A stretch of 59,582 bases of DNA from an uncultured Bacteroidota bacterium (GTDB lineage: Bacteria; Bacteroidota; Bacteroidia; Flavobacteriales; Flavobacteriaceae). Shown here one piece after another: positions 28,920 to 36,341 of this stretch. The notes beneath the pieces were generated by a model. It searched no databases. It saw only the letters and a program-made list of their open reading frames with translations, and was not told the DNA's origin. Location: positions 77,693 through 137,274 of the forward strand of contig CACERG010000003.1 in assembly GCA_902561795.1 (NCBI GenBank), given 5' to 3'. How positions within the stretch are numbered: position 1 is the first letter of the stretch; each line of letters starts with the position of its first letter. Both the position numbers and the translations under genes were made by a program.

Positions 28920-28950
28920 GAAAAAGACATCTTGTTTAATTTGTTATTAG

Positions 28951-30636
28951 TTAAATATTAAGTTTTTTAAGCTCTGAAACAGCATGATCTACTGCTCTTG
29001 CAGTAAAAGCCATGTATGTCAAAGACGGATTTTGGGTTCCTGAAGAAGTCATAAAAGCACCATCTGTGACAAACACATTTTTGACAGAATGTATCTGATT
29101 GTATTTATTCAATACAGATGTTTTAGGATCACGACCCATTCGTGCTGTTCCCATTTCATGGATTCCTTTTCCAATCGGCGCGTTTGAATCATTAATAGTC
29201 ACATCTTTGCAACCTGCGTTTTCAAGCATTTCAGCTGCCTGAATTTTCCAATCTTCCTTCATCTTTTTTTCATTCTCTTTGAATTCAGCATCAAAAACTA
29301 TTTTGGGTAAACCATAAGAATCAATTTTATTATAATCTAAAAACATACGATTTTCGTGATAAGGTAATACTTCTCCAAAGCCTCCCATCCCGATACTCCA
29401 GCCTCCAGGTTCTAAAATAGCATTTTTAAAATCAGAACCATAACTGAGTTCTTTAATTGCTTTTGACCAATCTCCTCTACTTGCACCTCCTTGATATCCA
29501 TAGCCCCTTATAAAATCTAAATTTTTTGATTTTCCACCAATATTTCTAAATCTTGGTATGTAGAATCCATTCGGTCTTCTGCCATAATAATAACGATCTT
29601 TATAACCTTCATAATTTCCTGATGCACCACTTCCTAATTGGTGGTCCATAATATTATGTCCTAATTCTCCAGAATCATCTCCAAGACCATTGGGGAATCT
29701 ATCTGATTTAGAATTCATTAAAATAGCAGTGGAAGCCATTGATGAGGCACATAAAAAAATAATTTTTGCCTTAAATTCAGAAATTTCTTTTGTAACTGTA
29801 TTAACTACTCTTACTCCTGTAGCTCTCTTTTTGTCTTTATTATAAATTACCTCTGACACAACTGAATTTGGGCGTAATGTTAGTTTCCCAGTTTTTTCTG
29901 CTACTGGAATGGTAGACGAGTTAGAGCTAAAATAAGCGCCGTAGGGACAACCTCTGTCACACCTATTTCTATATTGACAAGCTTTTCTTCCTGATCCATT
30001 TTTAGTTCCTTCAGTTATATGAGCAACTCTACCAATGGTCAAAACTCTATCGGTGTAATTTTTTGCTATAGATGATTGTAATTCTTTCTCTACACAATTC
30101 AGTTCCATAGGTGGCAAAAACTCACTGTCAGGGAGTTGAGGAAGGTTTAGAGCCTCACCACTTACTCCAATAAATTTTTCAACATAAGAGTACCATGGTG
30201 CAATCTCTTTATATCTTACTGGCCAATCAACGGCTATACCATCTCTCAAATTTGCTTCAAAATCATCATCACTCCATCGATATGTTTGTCGTCCCCAGAT
30301 TAGAGAACGACCACCTACCTGAGTGCCTCTGATCCAGTCAAAGGGTTTAATCTCATCGTAGTCATATTCGGAATCCTTATTGTAAAAATGTCTATTGCCC
30401 TCGTGAATCCCCCACCTTTTTTGTTTATTGTAGTTTTTTAATTCCTCTTGAGTAGTTCTTCCGCCGTGTTTTACATCCCATGGGTCAAGATTCATTGTAG
30501 GGTAATCTTCGATATGCTTAACCATTCGTCCTCTTTCTAGAACCAATGTTTTTAATCCCTTTTCACAAAGTTCTTTAGCCGCCCAACCACCACTTATTCC
30601 AGATCCAACAACTATGGCATCAAAGTTTTTATTCAT
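28951..30636 (-). CDS. GMC-family FAD oxidoreductase
   Basis: This 561-residue enzyme has the N-terminal FAD-binding signature VGSGISGGWAA (about 11-21) and ends with an NPSLTYMAFTARA segment typical of GMC enzymes related to gluconate 2-dehydrogenase large subunits. A cysteine-rich stretch, CQYRNRCDRGCPYG, also occurs in that branch. It oxidises an alcohol group, usually on a sugar or polyol. There is no signal peptide and no small subunit (gluconate 2-dehydrogenase subunit 3) or cytochrome beside it, so the electron acceptor is unclear. It starts 86 bp after the enzyme I stop, in the same direction. A link to the PTS substrate is possible but unproven. Confidence 0.85.
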   Translation of the reverse strand: MNKNFDAIVVGSGISGGWAAKELCEKGLKTLVLERGRMVKHIEDYPTMNLDPWDVKHGGRTTQEELKNYNKQKRWGIHEGNRHFYNKDSEYDYDEIKPFDWIRGTQVGGRSLIWGRQTYRWSDDDFEANLRDGIAVDWPVRYKEIAPWYSYVEKFIGVSGEALNLPQLPDSEFLPPMELNCVEKELQSSIAKNYTDRVLTIGRVAHITEGTKNGSGRKACQYRNRCDRGCPYGAYFSSNSSTIPVAEKTGKLTLRPNSVVSEVIYNKDKKRATGVRVVNTVTKEISEFKAKIIFLCASSMASTAILMNSKSDRFPNGLGDDSGELGHNIMDHQLGSGASGNYEGYKDRYYYGRRPNGFYIPRFRNIGGKSKNLDFIRGYGYQGGASRGDWSKAIKELSYGSDFKNAILEPGGWSIGMGGFGEVLPYHENRMFLDYNKIDSYGLPKIVFDAEFKENEKKMKEDWKIQAAEMLENAGCKDVTINDSNAPIGKGIHEMGTARMGRDPKTSVLNKYNQIHSVKNVFVTDGAFMTSSGTQNPSLTYMAFTARAVDHAVSELKKLNI

Positions 30637-30722
30637 TTTAGTTTCACTAAATCAGATATTAAATTAGTTGTTTTCACTCTAAAATAGGGAATATTTAGAA
30701 TTTTGCTCAACTAGACTTAAGA

Positions 30723-32351
30723 TTATTTCAGTGATCTTATTTCTTCTTTTATTTTGGGGATTAACATTGGAGGCATACTCAAACTACTAATGCCTATATC
30801 AATAAATTCATTTAAGTAATTTATATTAGAAGCTAGTTCCCCACAAATGCTAATTTCTTTTTTCTTGGAAATTACCTCTAAAGCAAAATTCCGAATTAGT
30901 TTTAGGACACTTTGATTACCAGATTCAATATAATGTGAAACATTTTTGTTTGTGCGATCTGCAGCCATCAAAAATTGAGCAAGATCATTAGTTCCAAAAG
31001 AAAAGAAATCTGCTTTTGAAATAAAATCATTAGGGTTTAAGGCTACATTTGGAACTTCAACCATAATTCCAATAGGAGGTAATTTTTCAATAACCTCACC
31101 CTGTTGATTTAACTCTTTTTGTTCCTTATGAATTGCAGTTATAATTTTATCCAAGTCATTGGAATTTGTAATCATTGGGCAAAGAATTTTTATATTAAAA
31201 TCTTTAGAAAGTTTTAAAAAAGCTCTTATTTGTGGTTTTAAAAGAGTGTCATAATAAGAAAAACCTAAACGAAGGGCTCTTTGACCCAAAGCTGGATTTT
31301 CCTCATTTTGTAAAGGCAGGTAAGAAACCTTTTTATCACTTCCAAAATCAATAAGTCTTAAAGTGTGAGTTTTTTCAGGTAAGTTGTTTAGAATTTTAGA
31401 ATAAAGTTCAAGTTGTGATTTTTCGTCTGGCATTTTATAACTTTCAAGAAAGCAAAGTTCAGTTCTCAATAATCCGATCCCATCAGCGCCAAATCTTTTT
31501 GCTTGTACAGCATCATCTAGTGATCCAACATTTGCCATAATGTCAACTTTTTTACCAGAATTTGTAATTGCTTCATATTTTGACTTGATGAGTTGATTTT
31601 TATTTATAGATTTTTCCTTTAAAATCTCTTTCTCAAATTTTTGACTAATCTCCTTTTCAGGATTTATATGAATGCATTTATTTTTGCTATCTAGTATTAT
31701 TTTATCTCCGTTTCTGACAATATTAACTACATTTTTTACTCCCAACATATAGGGAATACCTAATGCTTTGGCAATAATTGATGAATGATCTGTAACTCCA
31801 CCTTCCGTTGTAATAATGCCTAATAAGTTTGTTTGATTTATTTCTGCAATTTGACTAGGGTCTATCTTTTCAGCAATAACTATTGAGGGATTGTTAACTT
31901 TAGAAGTAACTTTTTCATCACCTAGTAACGATTTTAAAACCATATCCGAAAGCATTTTTAGATCTTCGGCTCTTCTATTGAGATACTCATCATCAAGGCT
32001 TTCTAACTCAGAAATAAAATTTCGAGTTACTTGATAATACGAATATGCAGCGTTAAAATTTTGTTTTTTTATTAAGTCTCTAGTCTGATCCAAAACTTCT
32101 GGATCGTTAACAATGCTGCTAAATGCTGTGTAAATTTCAAGTTCTTTTTCCGAAAGGTTTACAGAAAGATTTACTTTTTGAGAATCTATTTTTTTTATTG
32201 TCTTATCTATAGCTTTTTTTAAGTTACTTATTTCATTCTCTGAATTAATGCCTGTTTGTTTTTTAATCTCAATAGGATCATCGGAGTATAATATCTGTGC
32301 CTCACCAATAGCTAATCCCCAACTTGCTACTATTCCTTGAAGTGTTTTGAT
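30723..32351 (-). CDS. ptsI: PTS enzyme I (PEP-protein phosphotransferase), probable ATC start
   Basis: Enzyme I takes phosphate from PEP and passes it to HPr. The C-terminal PEP-binding barrel is complete (GADGIGLLRTEL, LRLIDFGSDK, GTNDLAQFLMAADR, CGELASN). The standard-start reading frame begins at an internal TTG (32093), but homology extends upstream without a break to GIVASWGLAIGEA, the usual enzyme I N-terminus, right after the HPr stop. No ATG, GTG or TTG occurs there. ATC at 32349-32351 stands exactly where the initiator should be and makes a 542-residue protein with its phospho-histidine (TDHSS) at position 189, as in E. coli enzyme I. Alternatives are readthrough of the HPr TAG stop, giving an HPr-enzyme I fusion, or a base error in the assembly. 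It is the last PTS gene of the unit. Confidence 0.88.
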   Translation of the reverse strand: MKTLQGIVASWGLAIGEAQILYSDDPIEIKKQTGINSENEISNLKKAIDKTIKKIDSQKVNLSVNLSEKELEIYTAFSSIVNDPEVLDQTRDLIKKQNFNAAYSYYQVTRNFISELESLDDEYLNRRAEDLKMLSDMVLKSLLGDEKVTSKVNNPSIVIAEKIDPSQIAEINQTNLLGIITTEGGVTDHSSIIAKALGIPYMLGVKNVVNIVRNGDKIILDSKNKCIHINPEKEISQKFEKEILKEKSINKNQLIKSKYEAITNSGKKVDIMANVGSLDDAVQAKRFGADGIGLLRTELCFLESYKMPDEKSQLELYSKILNNLPEKTHTLRLIDFGSDKKVSYLPLQNEENPALGQRALRLGFSYYDTLLKPQIRAFLKLSKDFNIKILCPMITNSNDLDKIITAIHKEQKELNQQGEVIEKLPPIGIMVEVPNVALNPNDFISKADFFSFGTNDLAQFLMAADRTNKNVSHYIESGNQSVLKLIRNFALEVISKKKEISICGELASNINYLNEFIDIGISSLSMPPMLIPKIKEEIRSLK

Positions 32352-32354
32352 AGT

Positions 32355-32618
32355 CTACTCTTTGAAATTATTTTTAATGTATGATACTAAAGCTTCGTGT
32401 GCTTCTTTTTCGTCACTTCCTTCAGCTATAAGCATAATTTGGTCCCTAGATTTAACCCCAAGAGTCATTAATGATAATGTGCTCTTCGCACTTACTTTTT
32501 TACCATTAAATTCCACAAAAATATCAGAATTAAATGTAGAGGCTTTTTTCGCAAATAAAGAGGCTGTTCTTGCATGAAAACCAATTTCGTCCTCAATATT
32601 TATTGAAAAACTAATCAT
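32355..32618 (-). CDS. ptsH: PTS phosphocarrier HPr
   Basis: This 87-residue HPr relays phosphate from enzyme I to EIIA. The start is ATG at 32618, not the TTG one codon upstream: ATG puts the active-site histidine (GFHARTA) at residue 15 and the serine of AKSTLS at residue 46, the canonical HPr numbering. A Ser46-like residue is where HPr kinase acts in Firmicutes, but no hprK is in the window. The gene lies 4 bp after the EIIB gene. Enzyme I follows in the same frame after the TAG stop and one codon. Confidence 0.92.
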   Translation of the reverse strand: MISFSINIEDEIGFHARTASLFAKKASTFNSDIFVEFNGKKVSAKSTLSLMTLGVKSRDQIMLIAEGSDEKEAHEALVSYIKNNFKE

Positions 32619-32622
32619 CAAA

Positions 32623-32934
32623 CTATTTTTTAATTAACAATTCTGCTTTGTCCATAATAAGACTAGGTTTTCGCAAAGCCTCATTCACACTTACATCCAA
32701 AATGTTTTTCCCTTTAAAACGATCCTTACCTGAGATAGAAACCATTTTTGCAATTATAATAACATCCGCTTGTTCAATTTGTTCTTTTGAGATCTTCACT
32801 GGAATTTTATGCCCTCCTTGTTCTTCTACACATATTTCGTGACCTCTGATTTTGGCTTCTTTTTTTAAAGCTAAAGCTGCCATTTTACTGTGTGCTACTC
32901 CAGCTAGGCAAGCTGTAATTAACGCAATTTTCAT
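32623..32934 (-). CDS. PTS fructose-type EIIB
   Basis: This 103-residue single-domain EIIB of the fructose family has the phospho-cysteine Cys9 in TACLAGVAHSKMA, followed by the family's VEEQGG and ADVIIIAKMV strands and the RFKGK segment. It hands phosphate from EIIA to the incoming substrate in EIIC. In most fructose systems IIB is fused to IIC; here IIA, IIB and IIC are separate genes. It lies 10 bp after EIIC and 4 bp before HPr. Confidence 0.9.
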   Translation of the reverse strand: MKIALITACLAGVAHSKMAALALKKEAKIRGHEICVEEQGGHKIPVKISKEQIEQADVIIIAKMVSISGKDRFKGKNILDVSVNEALRKPSLIMDKAELLIKK

Positions 32935-32944
32935 AATTATTTAT

Positions 32945-34006
32945 TTAGGTTTCATTTAATTCATTTTCTGCCGCATCGAGCGCATCAATATCTCTATTAC
33001 TAATGCTTTTTAGAAAATTTGCTGTCAGTGCAGTAACTAGAGAACCAATTACTACACAAATAACAAAGATTAATGGCTTATCATAAAAAAACCATTGTGC
33101 AATTCCCAAGACAGGAGTACTTAACTCTAATAAAAAAATACCAGCGATAGTACCTCCAATCGTGCACCCCAAAACAGTAGCTATTGTTACACGTACAATG
33201 TCACCCACTGCTAGTGGGATTACAATTTCAGTAAACCCCCCAATTATTGAATATATCCAGGAACTCTTCGCATAATTACGCTCTACTTTTGTATAAAGTT
33301 TTGGTTTTAAAAATGTTGCTAAACACATTCCAAGAGGAGGTATGATAACAATACTTCCACAAATTCCTAATGGTACATATAAATCTAAATCCATAACTGC
33401 TGTTGCAAAGGTACTTTGAGTCTTACTAAATGGACCTCCGTAATCAATACCTCCCAAAAATCCCATAACTGCCCCCATAATTGCTGAGCCCTCTTCGCCT
33501 AAATTAGAAAGGAAAGAGGAAATAACTTCCATAAGCCAGGCAATTGGCGGACCAAGGAGATATACCATAAAGACTACTACTATAAGTGTACTAAAAACTG
33601 GAGCTATAAATCCCCAGGTGCTCTGAAGTATTTCTGGAAGTTCTAGTTTCATAAGCATGTAGGTAGCATAACCTACTAAAATCCCACCGAGTAGTGCTCC
33701 TAGATAACCTGTATCAATTTGTTGGGCTAAAACACCTACTATGAATCCAGGAGCAATACCTGGAGTATCACTAATACTGTATGCTGTGTAGGCAGCCATA
33801 ATAGGAACAAAATAAGTTAAGCCTATCGTGCCAACATCTTTAAATATTTTCCAAATAGAACCATCTTCGTAACTTCCGCCTCCCAATACAGCTAGACTTC
33901 CTACCATACCCCCTATAAGAAGAATTGGCAGCATATAGGAAACTCCAGTTCTAAAGTGAGTTCCAGTTTCTCTAAAAATATTTCCTGTTTCTTTCCAAAA
34001 ATCCAT
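32945..34006 (-). CDS. PTS fructose-type EIIC permease
   Basis: This 353-residue membrane permease has about nine to ten helices. Fructose-family EIIC blocks are easily seen: RTGVSYMLPILLIGG near the N-terminus, DTPGIAPGFIVG, GALLGGILVGY, LLGPPIAWLM and the GGIDYGGPFSKT loop that replaces the usual AFDMGGPVNK of fructose permeases. It moves the substrate inward while EIIB phosphorylates it. The altered loop and the unusual neighbours (dehydrogenase, epimerase, lyase, no 1-phosphofructokinase) suggest a substrate other than fructose. It is spaced 10 bp from each neighbouring gene. Confidence 0.9.
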   Translation of the reverse strand: MDFWKETGNIFRETGTHFRTGVSYMLPILLIGGMVGSLAVLGGGSYEDGSIWKIFKDVGTIGLTYFVPIMAAYTAYSISDTPGIAPGFIVGVLAQQIDTGYLGALLGGILVGYATYMLMKLELPEILQSTWGFIAPVFSTLIVVVFMVYLLGPPIAWLMEVISSFLSNLGEEGSAIMGAVMGFLGGIDYGGPFSKTQSTFATAVMDLDLYVPLGICGSIVIIPPLGMCLATFLKPKLYTKVERNYAKSSWIYSIIGGFTEIVIPLAVGDIVRVTIATVLGCTIGGTIAGIFLLELSTPVLGIAQWFFYDKPLIFVICVVIGSLVTALTANFLKSISNRDIDALDAAENELNET

Positions 34007-34016
34007 AGTATATAAT

Positions 34017-34454
34017 TTATTGAAATGTTTTTGAAATTTCTTCGACAGATTTTGCTTCTTCCCAAGACTTTCTCACTTTTTCCTCTAATGCTAAGCTAGC
34101 TATCTGAGACATCAAATCTATATGAAGATTATCTTCCTTTTTATTTGAATCTGGTATTGCAAGAATTAATATAAATTTAACTTCATCATCATTTTTATCC
34201 CATTCCAAACTAACGGTTCGGCAAAAACCGAAGCTTACTTTTTTAACCGCTTTTGAAATCGCATGAGGTATTGCAATATTATAACCACAATAAGTCGACA
34301 ATAATTCTTCACGTTTTAAAACAGCATCAAAATATTCTCTTTTGTCAGATAAACATCCTTTATCGTCTAATTTGTTTACAAGAAAATTTAAAGCGTGAGA
34401 TTTATTTTTTAATTCTGAGTTAAGCTCAATAAAAGCTGGAGAAAGCAGATTCAT
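34017..34454 (-). CDS. PTS fructose/mannitol-type EIIA
   Basis: This 145-residue EIIA has the active-site histidine His64 in IAIPHAISKAV, the normal motif of the fructose-mannitol EIIA family. Phosphate moves HPr-His15 to EIIA-His64 to EIIB-Cys9. It stands alone without the regulatory PRD domains or fused HPr seen in some relatives. It is spaced 10 bp from both neighbours. The residues FILILAIP and the C-terminal helix agree with the fold. PtsN-type nitrogen regulators share this fold, but the location between the epimerase and EIIC argues for transport. Confidence 0.9.
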   Translation of the reverse strand: MNLLSPAFIELNSELKNKSHALNFLVNKLDDKGCLSDKREYFDAVLKREELLSTYCGYNIAIPHAISKAVKKVSFGFCRTVSLEWDKNDDEVKFILILAIPDSNKKEDNLHIDLMSQIASLALEEKVRKSWEEAKSVEEISKTFQ

Positions 34455-34464
34455 TTTTTAAAAT

Positions 34465-35166
34465 TTAATGTTGGGCTTTTTCAATAGCATTTCTACATTT
34501 TATCATCGCCTTTTGAATTCCATCAGGATCTTTAAAAATGGCGGATGATAGAACTACTACATCTGGATTGCATGAAATAAGAGGATTTAAATTATCTGCC
34601 CTTATTCCACCATCGATAGCAATTTCACAATTTGGATTTTTTTCGTCAACTAGCTTTCTTGCTCTTTGTAAAAGATCCAAGCATGATTTTCTCCAACCCC
34701 AATTATCTTTACCATCGGTTTCATCTACCCCATGAACTACAATGTGTAATCTATCAATATCATAAATTGACTCTTCAACAAATGAGAGTGGGGTATAAAG
34801 ACCTACTGTTAGTCCGATCTTCATATTTCTTTCTCTGCACCAATTTATTATGTAAGCAAGGGGAGCCCCAATGAAATGTTCAGCAGGTATGATTAGCATA
34901 TTAGTTCCCACTTCAGCCAACTTGTCAATAAATAAAAGATCACAAGTTTTGGTATAAATATGACATTCTATGGGTAGTTTAGTTTGCTTTCGAATTCCAC
35001 TAATTATTTGATGCCCACCCATAAGTTGCATATTTTTTAAATCATGCATGTCGGCTGCATCTGAGTGAATGTAATCTGCTCCAGCCGCTGTGACTTGCTT
35101 TACTAAATCTGCAATATTTCCATAGTCGACATGTGCTAATCCAGCAGCTATTTTGATTTTTCTCAT
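34465..35166 (-). CDS. Divergent ribulose-phosphate 3-epimerase-family protein
   Basis: This 233-residue TIM barrel is related to pentulose-phosphate epimerases. The metal positions are kept: His34 and Asp36 (DYIHSDAADM), His69 (ECHIYTK) and Asp185 (AIDGGI). The first strand, however, is IAAGLAHVDYGN instead of the IAPSILSADF of true Rpe, and VDETDGKDNWGWRK replaces the usual VxPGFGGQxF phosphate-side loop. It is therefore likely to epimerise or isomerise a related ketose phosphate rather than ribulose 5-phosphate itself. Overlap of only 7-10 bp spacing with EIIA and the dehydrogenase ties it to the imported, phosphorylated substrate. Confidence 0.78.
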   Translation of the reverse strand: MRKIKIAAGLAHVDYGNIADLVKQVTAAGADYIHSDAADMHDLKNMQLMGGHQIISGIRKQTKLPIECHIYTKTCDLLFIDKLAEVGTNMLIIPAEHFIGAPLAYIINWCRERNMKIGLTVGLYTPLSFVEESIYDIDRLHIVVHGVDETDGKDNWGWRKSCLDLLQRARKLVDEKNPNCEIAIDGGIRADNLNPLISCNPDVVVLSSAIFKDPDGIQKAMIKCRNAIEKAQH

Positions 35167-35173
35167 TGATATT

Positions 35174-36331
35174 TTATTCTTCGATACTTTGACTCATTAT
35201 ACTTAATATTTTCTCACTATTTTTTGGATCTAACTTTTTCAATAAAGGATGAGAAAGAATTTCTACTTTTTCATTTGAAGTAATTGCAGCACGAGATTTT
35301 GATCTAATTAAATCAGTAGTTTTTAATAACCCAATTACTTCACTAGTTAGTGCCTTTGGAGTTTTTTCTATTCCTAAATACGAAGCAATATTTCTGAATT
35401 TTTCTGCAGCAATTTTTTCCTTGTATCCTAGGAATGCAGGGTAAACAATAGCTAGAGTTTCACCATGAGCTATTCTCTGACATATTCCACCTATTATTTC
35501 ACCTAGTGGATGAGGTAAATCTGCACCACCATTTGATAAGCATATACCAGCAGCTGTGTCCGCCCAAGCTAATTTTGTTCTAAATTCAATAGAGTTAGGT
35601 TTTTGAATTACTTTTGGTAAATATTCAAAAACTAGTCTAATTGTTTCAAGAGAAAGATATTCTGTTAAAGGAGATGTTCTTTGTCCTAGGTAGCTTTCAA
35701 AGGCGTGAGTAAAAGCATCAAAACCTGTTGCAGCTGTTACCCTTGAAGGAACAGAAAGCATCAATTTGGGATCTATTATTGCAACTTTAGGAAAGAGATC
35801 TCTATGAAAAAGTGTAATTTTTTCTCTGTTTTTAGTATCACTTACAACGGCTGCTTGAGTACACTGTGAGCCGGTGCCTGAGGTTGTCGAAACTGCAATA
35901 AATGGTAGACTTGAATTTTTTGAGGCAATATATTCAAATGGATGATTATAGTTTGAAAAAGCATTATTCCAATTGACTATCCCATTTGATTCATATAATA
36001 ATGCAATTAATTTTGCAGAATCCATCACTGATCCACCACCTACGCCTAAAACAAAGTCTACTTTATTTTCACTTGCAATTTTAACCCCCCTATTGATACC
36101 TTCTAAAGTTGGATTAGGGACAATCTCATCAAAAAAACTTACAGAAACACCTGTGGAATCAAGTAGAGTTTCAATTTGTTTGTAAATAGCCTTTAAACTT
36201 CCATCTTTTGGTCGAGATACTAATAAACATTTTTTACCATAAAGAGGTGCAATTTCCTTTAAATTTTTAATACTTCCACTACCAAAAATAAGTTTAGTGG
36301 GGGTGAAAAAATTAAATGATGAAGTATCCAT
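35174..36331 (-). CDS. Iron-type (group III) alcohol dehydrogenase
   Basis: This 385-residue enzyme has the N-terminal NAD(P)-binding GVGGGSVMDSAK motif (about 96-107) and TTSGTGSQ. The metal ligands lie in ATGFDAFTHAFE (Asp/His), DLPHPLGEIIGG and IAHGETLAIVYP (two His). Length and order match group III Fe-ADHs. In this operon it would oxidise or reduce an alcohol/ketone, most simply the phosphorylated product of the PTS, as polyol-phosphate dehydrogenases do; that is inference. It lies 7 bp before the epimerase and 10 bp after the lyase gene. Confidence 0.88.
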   Translation of the reverse strand: MDTSSFNFFTPTKLIFGSGSIKNLKEIAPLYGKKCLLVSRPKDGSLKAIYKQIETLLDSTGVSVSFFDEIVPNPTLEGINRGVKIASENKVDFVLGVGGGSVMDSAKLIALLYESNGIVNWNNAFSNYNHPFEYIASKNSSLPFIAVSTTSGTGSQCTQAAVVSDTKNREKITLFHRDLFPKVAIIDPKLMLSVPSRVTAATGFDAFTHAFESYLGQRTSPLTEYLSLETIRLVFEYLPKVIQKPNSIEFRTKLAWADTAAGICLSNGGADLPHPLGEIIGGICQRIAHGETLAIVYPAFLGYKEKIAAEKFRNIASYLGIEKTPKALTSEVIGLLKTTDLIRSKSRAAITSNEKVEILSHPLLKKLDPKNSEKILSIMSQSIEE

Positions 36332-36341
36332 GTTTCTTATT

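Noticed and set aside
30723-32093. Enzyme I as a 456-residue truncated protein starting at 32093.
   Set aside because: The codon there is an internal TTG (Leu), and clear enzyme I homology extends about 86 residues further upstream to the HPr stop, so the gene is not truncated.
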